Part shown: positions 1-5,971 of the stretch, piece after piece
Numbering within the stretch: position 1 is the first letter of the stretch
How the letters are laid out: each line of letters starts with the position of its first letter
Source: Candidatus Zixiibacteriota bacterium
GTDB taxonomy: Bacteria > Zixibacteria > MSB-5A5 > GN15 > JACZUZ01
Reading direction: 5' to 3'
DNA length: 5,971 bases
Assembly (NCBI GenBank): GCA_022572905.1
Contig: JACZUZ010000133.1
Coordinates: 1-5,971, forward strand
Notes under the pieces: generated by a model
Database searches by the model: none
Told to the model about the DNA's origin: nothing
The model's input: the letters and a program-made list of their open reading frames with translations, nothing else
Made by a program: the position numbers and the translations under genes

Positions 1-1302
<1,302 letters not shown>

Positions 1303-1338
1303 TGGCGAATCGAAGAATGTAACGATGGGAAATCCTTA

Positions 1339-1869
1339 TCAGCGTGCGGACCAGACTTCACTAACCCGGTCTTTCCAGTTCTTCATCTGTTGTCCGGCCC
1401 GATCGGGATGAATCGTGTCAATATAAATCCCGTTTAGAGTTTTGCGCTGATGTACCAGGAGGAAAACATTGTCGGCCAGCTGAAAGCTGTCGCATGAATG
1501 GACTTCGGCGAATTTGATCAGCGCTCGCGTTTTCTTTCGGTCACACAAGAACTCCGGTTCATTTATTGAACATCGAAAGTCAAGAATTCGGATATCGGCC
1601 GGGGGAGAGGGAGTGGCGGATATTCCCCGCTCGCCGATCCACAGTCGACGCGGTTTGCGGATATTTATGAATATCAATCGCCCGTCTTTGTCGCACTGAA
1701 GCGAGATCCCCTTGGACTCCACGCTCGAATAAAACTGAGCGCGCGGGTTTTCATAAATGATCGGAACCATAAGCGCCTCTTCCTCCGCCTGATAGAACGC
1801 GGCGCTGATTCCGGGCGTGACCGGATATCCGGCGATCCGAATCGAGATATGCTTAATATGAGCTGTCAT
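1339..1869 (-). CDS. Hypothetical protein, 176 residues, unrecognised
   Basis: I do not recognise this family. The frame is open from ATG at 1869 to TGA at 1339. An in-frame TAG lies a few codons upstream with no ATG, GTG or TTG between, which fixes the start. No good Shine-Dalgarno is visible. There is no signal peptide or membrane segment, so a cytoplasmic location is likely. The sequence looks like a mixed alpha/beta fold. Short strand-like runs (KGISLQCDKDGRLIFINI, residues 53-70; NVFLLVHQRK, 134-143; GIYIDTI, 147-153) precede a polar C-terminal helix with several Trp (MKNWKDRVSEVWSAR). Four cysteines (59, 100, 109, 126) do not form a CxxC pair. The DKDGRL-strand pattern loosely recalls small DUF2283-type proteins, but the match is too weak to use. 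The gene lies on the same strand between cpoB and ligA, with gaps of 138 and 103 bases, so it may have its own promoter. The long frame with no strong competitor supports a real gene. Confidence 0.75.
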   Translation of the reverse strand: MTAHIKHISIRIAGYPVTPGISAAFYQAEEEALMVPIIYENPRAQFYSSVESKGISLQCDKDGRLIFINIRKPRRLWIGERGISATPSPPADIRILDFRCSINEPEFLCDRKKTRALIKFAEVHSCDSFQLADNVFLLVHQRKTLNGIYIDTIHPDRAGQQMKNWKDRVSEVWSAR

Positions 1870-2007
1870 GATAATTTTCTTACGGCGCTTTAATCTAAGG
1901 ACCTACGCAACGAAAGCGAAGATATCTCAAAAATTCTCGACTGGTAGTTCGAAGTGAAAACGAGCGCTTGGAGGGCAAGTGAGCGCGGCTTCTTAACGGA
2001 GCGCGAT

Positions 2008-2802
2008 TTAGCGCTTGAGCTCCGCCAATTTATCGGCGGCGAGCTGGCCTTCGGGAGTTTGCGGATATTTATCAGCGGCCGTCTGATAATATTTCTTCGC
2101 TTGCTCGATGTCGTTGTTTTTCTCGCTGCATCTTCCCAGATAATAGTACGCGGTGGCGAGCTTTTCGGACTTGGGATGATTTGAAATAAGCGCTGTGAAT
2201 TCTTTGGCGGCGCCATTTATTTTGTTTTGCGCAAACAATGAATGTGCGATCCAGTACTGCGCATTGTCAACATTCTCGGTATTGCCGCAGTAGTTCAAAT
2301 AATCCTTGAATCCCGCCCGCGCGCCTTCGTAATCCGCCTGGCGCACCATGATAAACGAATCATCATAGAGCGCGATACAATTGATTCCGCTTGATTGAGC
2401 GTTGGCGCTGTCTGCGCCAGCGCGAGTGGAAATTTGTGCGGTTGATTGTGAGTTGACCTGGGCCAAGCGGCTTTCGAGTTCGGTAATCATCGTAGTCAAC
2501 TGCTCAATCTGTTCGGCCATATTATCGATTTTGTTATTTAATCTGGCGTACTGATTCGATTTGTCTCCGCCGGAATCCCTGATCAGACTGTCAAGGCGAG
2601 CGCCAGTAGCGTCTGCTCTTGTCTGACGAGACTCTAAGCTCCGCAGTCTCTCTTCGACTTTGTAGACTTGCTCATTGGTGGCGCAACCTCCGAGAAATGA
2701 CAGACCGGCAATCAAAACCAGCCCGCCCAATAGGGCGCCGCTCCCGAAAAAAGAAGCCGTCCCCGAAACGAGGACGGCTTTTTCTTTGGAATACTTTCTC
2801 AT
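2008..2802 (-). CDS. cpoB: Tol-Pal system protein CpoB/YbgF, predicted lipoprotein with coiled coil and TPRs
   Basis: CpoB acts in the periplasm with TolA, coupling Tol-Pal driven outer-membrane constriction to peptidoglycan synthesis by PBP1B. Reading from ATG at 2802 gives 264 residues. A basic start (RKYSKEK) is followed by a long hydrophobic stretch ending in the lipobox L-G-G-C with C40. Residues about 45-118 are polar and heptad-like, matching the N-terminal coiled coil of the family. A variable Ser/Ala linker follows, then TPR-like repeats from about 145 to 262 (NAQYWIAHSLFAQNKINGAA, then YYYLGRCSEKNNDIEQAKKY, then YPQTPEGQLAADKL). E. coli CpoB is a soluble protein cleaved by signal peptidase I, so the lipobox suggests membrane anchoring here, as in some non-gammaproteobacterial relatives. 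A TTG at 2817 is an alternative start. ATG is preferred because it puts the basic residues first, though neither has a clear Shine-Dalgarno. The gene starts 20 bases after the pal stop, and a terminator-like hairpin overlaps its first codons. Confidence 0.92.
   Translation of the reverse strand: MRKYSKEKAVLVSGTASFFGSGALLGGLVLIAGLSFLGGCATNEQVYKVEERLRSLESRQTRADATGARLDSLIRDSGGDKSNQYARLNNKIDNMAEQIEQLTTMITELESRLAQVNSQSTAQISTRAGADSANAQSSGINCIALYDDSFIMVRQADYEGARAGFKDYLNYCGNTENVDNAQYWIAHSLFAQNKINGAAKEFTALISNHPKSEKLATAYYYLGRCSEKNNDIEQAKKYYQTAADKYPQTPEGQLAADKLAELKR
2747..2787 (-). terminator. Strong terminator-like hairpin inside the start of cpoB
   Basis: GCCGTCC at 2756-2762 pairs with GGACGGC at 2772-2778. 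On the minus-strand RNA the stem extends inward (a G-U pair, then two more pairs) to a three-base loop at 2766-2768. Outside the core the arms are A/T-rich (A run 2747-2752, T run 2779-2783) and pair almost to the ends. On the minus strand the stem is followed by CTTCTTTTTT, and on the plus strand by TTTTTCTTT, so the element has the form of a bidirectional intrinsic terminator. It begins 36 bases after the pal stop, the expected position for ending the tol-pal transcript, but it lies within codons for residues 6-19 of cpoB. Function is inferred from shape only. Translation of cpoB could disrupt it. Confidence 0.55.
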
Positions 2803-2822
2803 GTCCGTTCTACACAATTGAG

Positions 2823-3329
2823 CTATTGCGAGACAATAATAAATTCAACCCGGCGATTTTTTGACCAAGCCGCCTCATGGTTGCCGGTCGCCGCCGGACG
2901 TTCTTTGCCCCATGAATTCGTTTGAATTCGTCCCTCAGCTATTCCGAGATTCATCAGATAGTTCTTAACCGAAATCGCTCTGCGTTCTCCCAGAGCCTGG
3001 TTGTATTCGGTTGTGCCGCGCTCATCGCAATGTCCTTCGACTTTCACGATCATATCCATGCTTTCTTTCATCAGGGCCGCGTTGTTTTCAATAGCGGTTT
3101 CAAACTCCGGCTTGATATGAGACTTATCGAAATCAAAGTAAACAGTAACAAACTCCGATTCGCTGATTGTGCGCACTTCCGGTTCCGGTGGAATAGTGTC
3201 CTCCGGAATGTATGTCGTCGTGTCCTCAGCGGGCTCTTCAGGGGGAGGCGGGGGTGGTTGACCGCCGCCACAGGCGTTGACAATAATTGCCGTCAAAATA
3301 ATGAGTCCGCTTAGTTGTATCTTTTTCAT
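2823..3329 (-). CDS. pal: Peptidoglycan-associated lipoprotein Pal
   Basis: Pal is an outer-membrane lipoprotein whose OmpA-like domain binds the meso-diaminopimelate peptide of peptidoglycan, and it is handed over by TolB. From ATG at 3329 the protein has 168 residues. The frame runs upstream to a TTG at 3368, but GGGAGGA at 3334-3340 sits directly before this ATG, and the signal peptide begins MKKIQL, so 3329 is the start. The lipobox is V-N-A-C with C20 (Asn at -2 is somewhat unusual), and the following Gly residues are compatible with outer-membrane sorting. A proline-rich, acidic linker (about 24-55) leads to the OmpA-like domain (60-166). That domain has the hallmarks VYFDFDKS (63-70), EGHCDERGT (98-106), EYNQALGERRA (108-118), the TNSWGKERP segment and KNRRVEF (157-163), which together supply the peptidoglycan-binding Asp and Arg. 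The match to Pal is close and the length is usual. The gene follows tolB after a 282-base gap that may carry its own promoter. Confidence 0.97.
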   Translation of the reverse strand: MKKIQLSGLIILTAIIVNACGGGQPPPPPPEEPAEDTTTYIPEDTIPPEPEVRTISESEFVTVYFDFDKSHIKPEFETAIENNAALMKESMDMIVKVEGHCDERGTTEYNQALGERRAISVKNYLMNLGIAEGRIQTNSWGKERPAATGNHEAAWSKNRRVEFIIVSQ

Positions 3330-3333
3330 TAAT

Positions 3334-3340
3334 TCCTCCC
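3334..3340 (-). promoter_or_regulatory. Shine-Dalgarno of pal (fixes the start)
   Basis: GGGAGGA on the minus strand lies four bases before ATG at 3329. It is the strongest ribosome site in the window. It rules out the longer reading from TTG at 3368, which would put a charged 13-residue extension before the signal peptide. Confidence 0.85.
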
Positions 3341-3489
3341 GGTATTTTGGTAGATCGTAATTTGACAAAAGAATTTGGAAAATCGAATTTTTAGTCTCGT
3401 TAGAATCCCGTCTTTAGTGTCCCGCTTCAGGCTCTTGGCTTATCTGGCAATTCTGTTTTCTGCGGGCCGTATCAATATTTTCTTTTTCT

Positions 3490-3516
3490 GGGCCGTCCTT
3501 TTTTTCAAAGCGGCCC
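3490..3516 (-). promoter_or_regulatory. GC-rich hairpin in the pal leader
   Basis: GGGCCG at 3490-3495 and CGGCCC at 3511-3516 form a perfect 6-base-pair stem. Part of the interior (CTTT against AAAG on the minus strand) can extend it. On the minus strand it is followed by an A-rich, not T-rich, tract, so it is not an intrinsic terminator. If the promoter at 3525-3553 is real, the RNA would begin at about this hairpin, making it a 5'-end stem-loop of the pal message. That role is inferred. Confidence 0.4.
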
Positions 3517-3524
3517 ACGGCGAA

Positions 3525-3553
3525 ATAGTAGTCTTTTCAATGATTCCGGTCAA
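3525..3553 (-). promoter_or_regulatory. Candidate sigma70-type promoter for pal
   Basis: TTGACC (3548-3553) and TACTAT (3525-3530) are separated by exactly 17 bases and read towards pal. The -35 hexamer matches consensus at five of six positions and the -10 at four of six. The site lies in the unusually long 282-base gap between tolB and pal, about 190 bases before the pal start. An internal promoter is plausible because E. coli also transcribes part of the tol-pal cluster from a second promoter. Support is by consensus and position only. Confidence 0.38.
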
Positions 3554-3611
3554 CATCAATCATGGCCAATTTCAGTGTCTGTGGTTAATATATTCACAAT
3601 CCGCTTTGAGC

Positions 3612-4991
3612 CTAGCCGTCACCCCAGTTGAAGCTAGGCGACCAGCTCGGGTTGGAGGCGTCGCGACTGCCATCGGCTCGTCCGGTGTGGGTCAGCCGCC
3701 TTTGGCGACGGCCGAATCGATCCATTGTGAATATCTCTTTGAATCCCAGCCGGGTGGAGGAGAATATGATATTATTTCCATCCGGGCTGAAATGGGGGTT
3801 CTCATTAGCTCCGTTATTCGTCAAAATCGTATAGTCCTGGCCGGTTGGCGTTATTGTGCATATATCGAATCTGCCGCTCTTAGTTCTTCCTACGAATAGA
3901 ATCAAATCGCCCCGCGGAGACCAGATCGGACTATCGTTATATCTGCCCTGATAGGTGATTCGGCGAACATTCAAGCCCTCGATGTCCATAATATAAATCT
4001 GCGGGGAGCCGGAGCGGTCTGAGCTAAAAACAATCTCCCGGCCATCGGGGGAGAATGTGGGCGAGTTTTCGATTGCCCGGGTTCGGGTCAAACGTCTAAT
4101 AATTCTCCCCCGCCTGTCCAAAAGATAAATCTCGGCGTTGCCGTCTTTGCTGAGCACGCAGGCGATTCGGTCCCCGTCTGGCGAGACAGCCGGAGCTGTG
4201 TTGAGTCCGTCATATCCGGCAATCAGTTTCGTTTTCCCGCGCTTCAAGTCGAATGAATAAATCTTTGGAAACCCGTCCAGATATGACGTGAACAATACTT
4301 CATTACCGTCCGGCGTAAAAACAGGCGAGAGGTTTATTGAGCCATTGCTCAAAATTCTGGTCGCCTCGGCGCCGTCGTAGTCCGCTACATACAAATCCTT
4401 AACATCACCCTTGCGTACCACATAACAAACTTGAGATCGAAATATCCCATTTTCAGAAAAAACTTTCTTCATTATATCATTCGAAACTGTATGCGCCAGC
4501 GCTCTAAAATATTTGCGCGGGCTTGCAAAGCGACCCTTAGCGCTGACCCTGTCGCTGGGAGTGAATGTCACCTCATATCTGATTGAGATTTCCTGTTTTG
4601 TTATCTTAGCTTCGAGGCGCACAAAATAATCCGCTCCCAGTCTGCGCCAGGTCTGCGAATTCATTTCCTTTAGTTGCAGGTGGCGCACATAGGCGGAGTC
4701 GATTAAGACAAGTTCGCAGAACGGAGAAAAGTCGAGATCGTTGCGAATTACCCGCGCCATTTCCAACAAGTCGCTCTGGTCGGATGGGAACAAAGTCGCC
4801 CCGGTCTGACTGGTCGGATCTTCGACCGCGATCGGAGTGGGCTCAAAACCGGTAATTGTGTCAAGAGTGACTTCAATATCAGGCACATTTGAATACCAGT
4901 TTTGAGCCACTGCGTTGTTTGAAATTACGAGCGCGCAAAGAACCGGGGAGAGGAGCGCTATTCTTTTGAGATTATCGATTTTTAACTCCAT
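3612..4991 (-). CDS. tolB: Tol-Pal system beta-propeller protein TolB
   Basis: TolB is a soluble periplasmic protein that alternates between the TolA and Pal complexes. From ATG at 4991 it has 459 residues, near the usual length. The frame extends upstream to 5150, but those 53 codons overlap the conserved end of tolA. Starting at 4991 leaves a 4-base gap, an AGGT seven bases upstream and a signal peptide cleavable after AVA29. The N-terminal domain (about 36-190) has the expected start (IEVTLDTITGFEPTPIAV) and the family segment ALAHTVSNDIMKKVF..NGIFRSQV. The C-terminal part is a WD40-like propeller. TPDG/SPDG/SPRG tetrads begin at residues 226, 270, 314, 358 and 402, exactly 44 apart, and a degenerate WSPS marks the last blade near 450. 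C19 is not in a lipobox, so it is not a lipoprotein. The protein ends in SFNWGDG. Identification is firm. Confidence 0.95.
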   Translation of the reverse strand: MELKIDNLKRIALLSPVLCALVISNNAVAQNWYSNVPDIEVTLDTITGFEPTPIAVEDPTSQTGATLFPSDQSDLLEMARVIRNDLDFSPFCELVLIDSAYVRHLQLKEMNSQTWRRLGADYFVRLEAKITKQEISIRYEVTFTPSDRVSAKGRFASPRKYFRALAHTVSNDIMKKVFSENGIFRSQVCYVVRKGDVKDLYVADYDGAEATRILSNGSINLSPVFTPDGNEVLFTSYLDGFPKIYSFDLKRGKTKLIAGYDGLNTAPAVSPDGDRIACVLSKDGNAEIYLLDRRGRIIRRLTRTRAIENSPTFSPDGREIVFSSDRSGSPQIYIMDIEGLNVRRITYQGRYNDSPIWSPRGDLILFVGRTKSGRFDICTITPTGQDYTILTNNGANENPHFSPDGNNIIFSSTRLGFKEIFTMDRFGRRQRRLTHTGRADGSRDASNPSWSPSFNWGDG

Positions 4992-4995
4992 TAAG

Positions 4996-5685
4996 TTACC
5001 TGGGTTTCCATGGGAATACCAATGACACCCCAACCTCCTCATGACCGTATTCTGAAGGTAAAGGAGGCAAAGGCGACGCTTTTTTAACCGCCTGTAAACA
5101 TCCTCGATCAAAAACAGGATTTCCTGAACCGTCCTGAATTTTAGCGCCATATACTCGTCCTGACTTTAGAATCCGAAAATTAATTACGCATATAAGAGGC
5201 TGCGTGGAATAGGCTTGATTGCGCCAAGCGCGGGCGATTTTCTTGAAGCCATTATAGGTCCAGCCGGGATAATCGAATCCTTCGTCCTCGAAGGTGGGCG
5301 AAACTTCCGACGATTCCGCGTATGAAAGAGCGTCCGGGATGGAATCGACTACTAATTCGTCCTCGGTTTCCTCTATTGGCTGGGATTCCTCTTTCTTGAG
5401 ATTTTTTAGCTCCGCTTTTTCCTCGATTTTCTTGGGAGGATCGGTCGAGATCTCAGGTTCCTCATCCACTACCGGTTTTGGTATTTCCACTTTTTTCTTC
5501 TTCGGAGGTGGCGGCGGTTTCTTTTTTTTCTTTGGCGCCGGCGGCGCGGAAAGTTTGACTCGCACAACGTCCAATTCAAGCGGCTTGGGTGTCATACTTA
5601 TTGAGCTTGCCGCAATTCCGGTAATTAGCATAGTCACATGAATCGCCACTGAAAAATAAATGCTACGTGTGTCAAACATATTCAT
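4996..5685 (-). CDS. tolA: TolA-like energy transducer with TonB-type C-terminal domain
   Basis: TolA is anchored in the inner membrane by one N-terminal helix and reaches across the periplasm to pull on TolB/Pal with energy from TolQR. The protein has 229 residues (E. coli TolA has 421). A single membrane segment (about 9-30) keeps S12, H16 and S27 in the spacing of the SHLS motif that couples TonB/TolA to the motor, with Gly at the Leu position. A Lys/Pro tract (52-71) and an acidic linker (74-135) replace the long helical domain of E. coli TolA. The C-terminal domain (about 139-229) has the TonB_C/TolA pattern WRNQ, VINFRILKSGRVYGAKIQDGSG and PLPPLPSEY. C166 and C196 occupy the places of the disulfide pair in E. 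coli TolA domain III, which favours TolA over TonB. It starts 14 bases after tolR without a clear Shine-Dalgarno; M3 is an alternative start. The position between tolR and tolB settles the role. Confidence 0.9.
   Translation of the reverse strand: MNMFDTRSIYFSVAIHVTMLITGIAASSISMTPKPLELDVVRVKLSAPPAPKKKKKPPPPPKKKKVEIPKPVVDEEPEISTDPPKKIEEKAELKNLKKEESQPIEETEDELVVDSIPDALSYAESSEVSPTFEDEGFDYPGWTYNGFKKIARAWRNQAYSTQPLICVINFRILKSGRVYGAKIQDGSGNPVFDRGCLQAVKKASPLPPLPSEYGHEEVGVSLVFPWKPR
4998..5001 (-). promoter_or_regulatory. Shine-Dalgarno of tolB, overlapping the tolA stop
   Basis: AGGT on the minus strand lies six to seven bases before ATG at 4991 and shares a base with the TAA that ends tolA. The arrangement suggests translational coupling between tolA and tolB. 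It supports the short tolB start over the overlapping upstream frame. Confidence 0.55.
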
Positions 5686-5699
5686 GACAGCGCGTTTTA

Positions 5700-5971
5700 T
5701 TAACGCTTGCGTCCGCGCTTCTTCTCCCGGGGTTGCGTAATCAGCCCGATTTCGATAACGCCCGCCGCCCGCAAACGAGAGATCACATCAATAACCACGC
5801 CATAAGAAACCAATGAATCCGCTCTTAAGAAAACACCCTCGGTCGATGCTTTCTTGAGTTCTTTTTTTAGATTCTCTTCGAAGTTGTCAAGGCGTGACCA
5901 TTTGTCGGCGATATAAATGCCGCTCTTGGTGTCGATTGTGACAATCAATCCCTCCTCTTCCGGATTGATTG
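5700..5971 (-). CDS. tolR: TolR/ExbD-family protein, C-terminal part (5' end beyond window)
   Basis: TolR with TolQ forms the inner-membrane proton channel that powers TolA. The frame is open from the window edge for 89 residues to TAA at 5700. The TTG at 5948 lies in the middle of the domain and is not the start. The visible part is the periplasmic ExbD/TolR domain. It has the strands LIVTIDTKSGIYI, a helix (NFEENLKKELKKA), then VFLRADSLVSYGVVIDVISR and AGVIEIGLITQP. The RAD and tyrosine-glycine-valine run is typical of the family. The N-terminal membrane helix with the proton-carrying Asp is off the right edge. The protein ends in a basic tail (EKKRGRKR). TolR is preferred over ExbD because tolA, tolB and pal follow directly. 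tolQ is expected just outside the window. Confidence 0.9.
   Translation of the reverse strand, partial: INPEEEGLIVTIDTKSGIYIADKWSRLDNFEENLKKELKKASTEGVFLRADSLVSYGVVIDVISRLRAAGVIEIGLITQPREKKRGRKR

Noticed and set aside
1956..1987. Weak hairpin after cpoB (CTTG/CAAG with outer GCG/CGC) followed by TTTT
   Set aside because: The stem is short with an asymmetric bulge, and the T run is only four bases. Not enough to call a terminator. The rest of 1870-2007 shows nothing convincing.
2016..2048. Inverted repeat AGCTC-CGCC / GGCG-GAGCT at the end of cpoB
   Set aside because: It arises from repeated Ala-Glu-Leu codons, is bulged and has no T tract.
1890..2216. Minus-strand 108-codon frame overlapping the 3' end of cpoB
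   Set aside because: It overlaps the conserved TPR codons of cpoB in another frame and has low-complexity basic content without motifs.
3375..3899. Plus-strand frame of 174 codons spanning the tolB-pal gap
   Set aside because: Half of it is antisense to the tolB propeller, and the rest shows no family motif. It would have to run against all other genes.
4992..5150. Upstream extension of tolB giving a 512-residue product
   Set aside because: It overlaps the conserved end of tolA in another frame, adds no signal peptide, and a good start with AGGT and a signal sequence exists at 4991.
5294..5641. Plus-strand frame rich in Phe, Gly and Ser
   Set aside because: It is the antisense of the Lys/Pro and acidic codons of tolA, which explains the composition.
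5700..5948. TTG at 5948 as the start of an 82-residue gene
   Set aside because: The frame stays open to the window edge with ExbD/TolR-like sequence, and the membrane helix is missing, so this is the end of a longer gene.

Overview
The window is a run of seven genes, all on the minus strand, so transcription goes from high to low coordinates. The first gene (right edge) and the last gene (left edge) are cut by the window. In transcription order they are tolR (3' part), tolA, tolB, pal, cpoB/ybgF, an unrecognised 176-residue gene, and ligA (5' part, N-terminal 411 codons). There is no sign of a mobile element, CRISPR array, tRNA or rRNA. All sizeable plus-strand reading frames are shadows of these genes.

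The order tolR-tolA-tolB-pal-cpoB is the classical Tol-Pal envelope system of bacteria with an outer membrane. TolQ/TolR (TolQ would lie beyond the right edge) form the proton-driven inner-membrane motor. TolA carries force across the periplasm, TolB is the periplasmic propeller that passes between TolA and Pal, and Pal is the lipoprotein holding the outer membrane to peptidoglycan. CpoB coordinates the system with cell-wall synthesis. Two of these proteins differ from Escherichia coli. TolA is short, with a TonB-like Pro/Lys linker, and CpoB carries a lipobox. These traits, the moderate GC content and the placement of ligA nearby point to a diderm outside the Gammaproteobacteria. An FCB-group or deltaproteobacterial-type lineage is plausible, but the sequence alone does not settle it.

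Regions between genes: 3330-3611 (282 bases, tolB to pal) contains a plausible sigma70-type promoter, a GC-rich hairpin just downstream of it, and a very strong Shine-Dalgarno for pal. 2747-2787 is a near-perfect hairpin flanked by A and T tracts. It looks like an intrinsic terminator but lies inside the signal-peptide codons of cpoB, just after pal. 1870-2007 shows nothing convincing. 1236-1338, upstream of ligA, holds a heptamer-spaced TTGA/TCAA repeat and weak promoter-like hexamers.

Most of the window is ordinary core biology. The points worth a second look are the terminator-like hairpin within cpoB, the pal leader, the TolA architecture, the unknown gene between cpoB and ligA, and the repeat upstream of ligA. 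I did not find evidence of a wholly new system.
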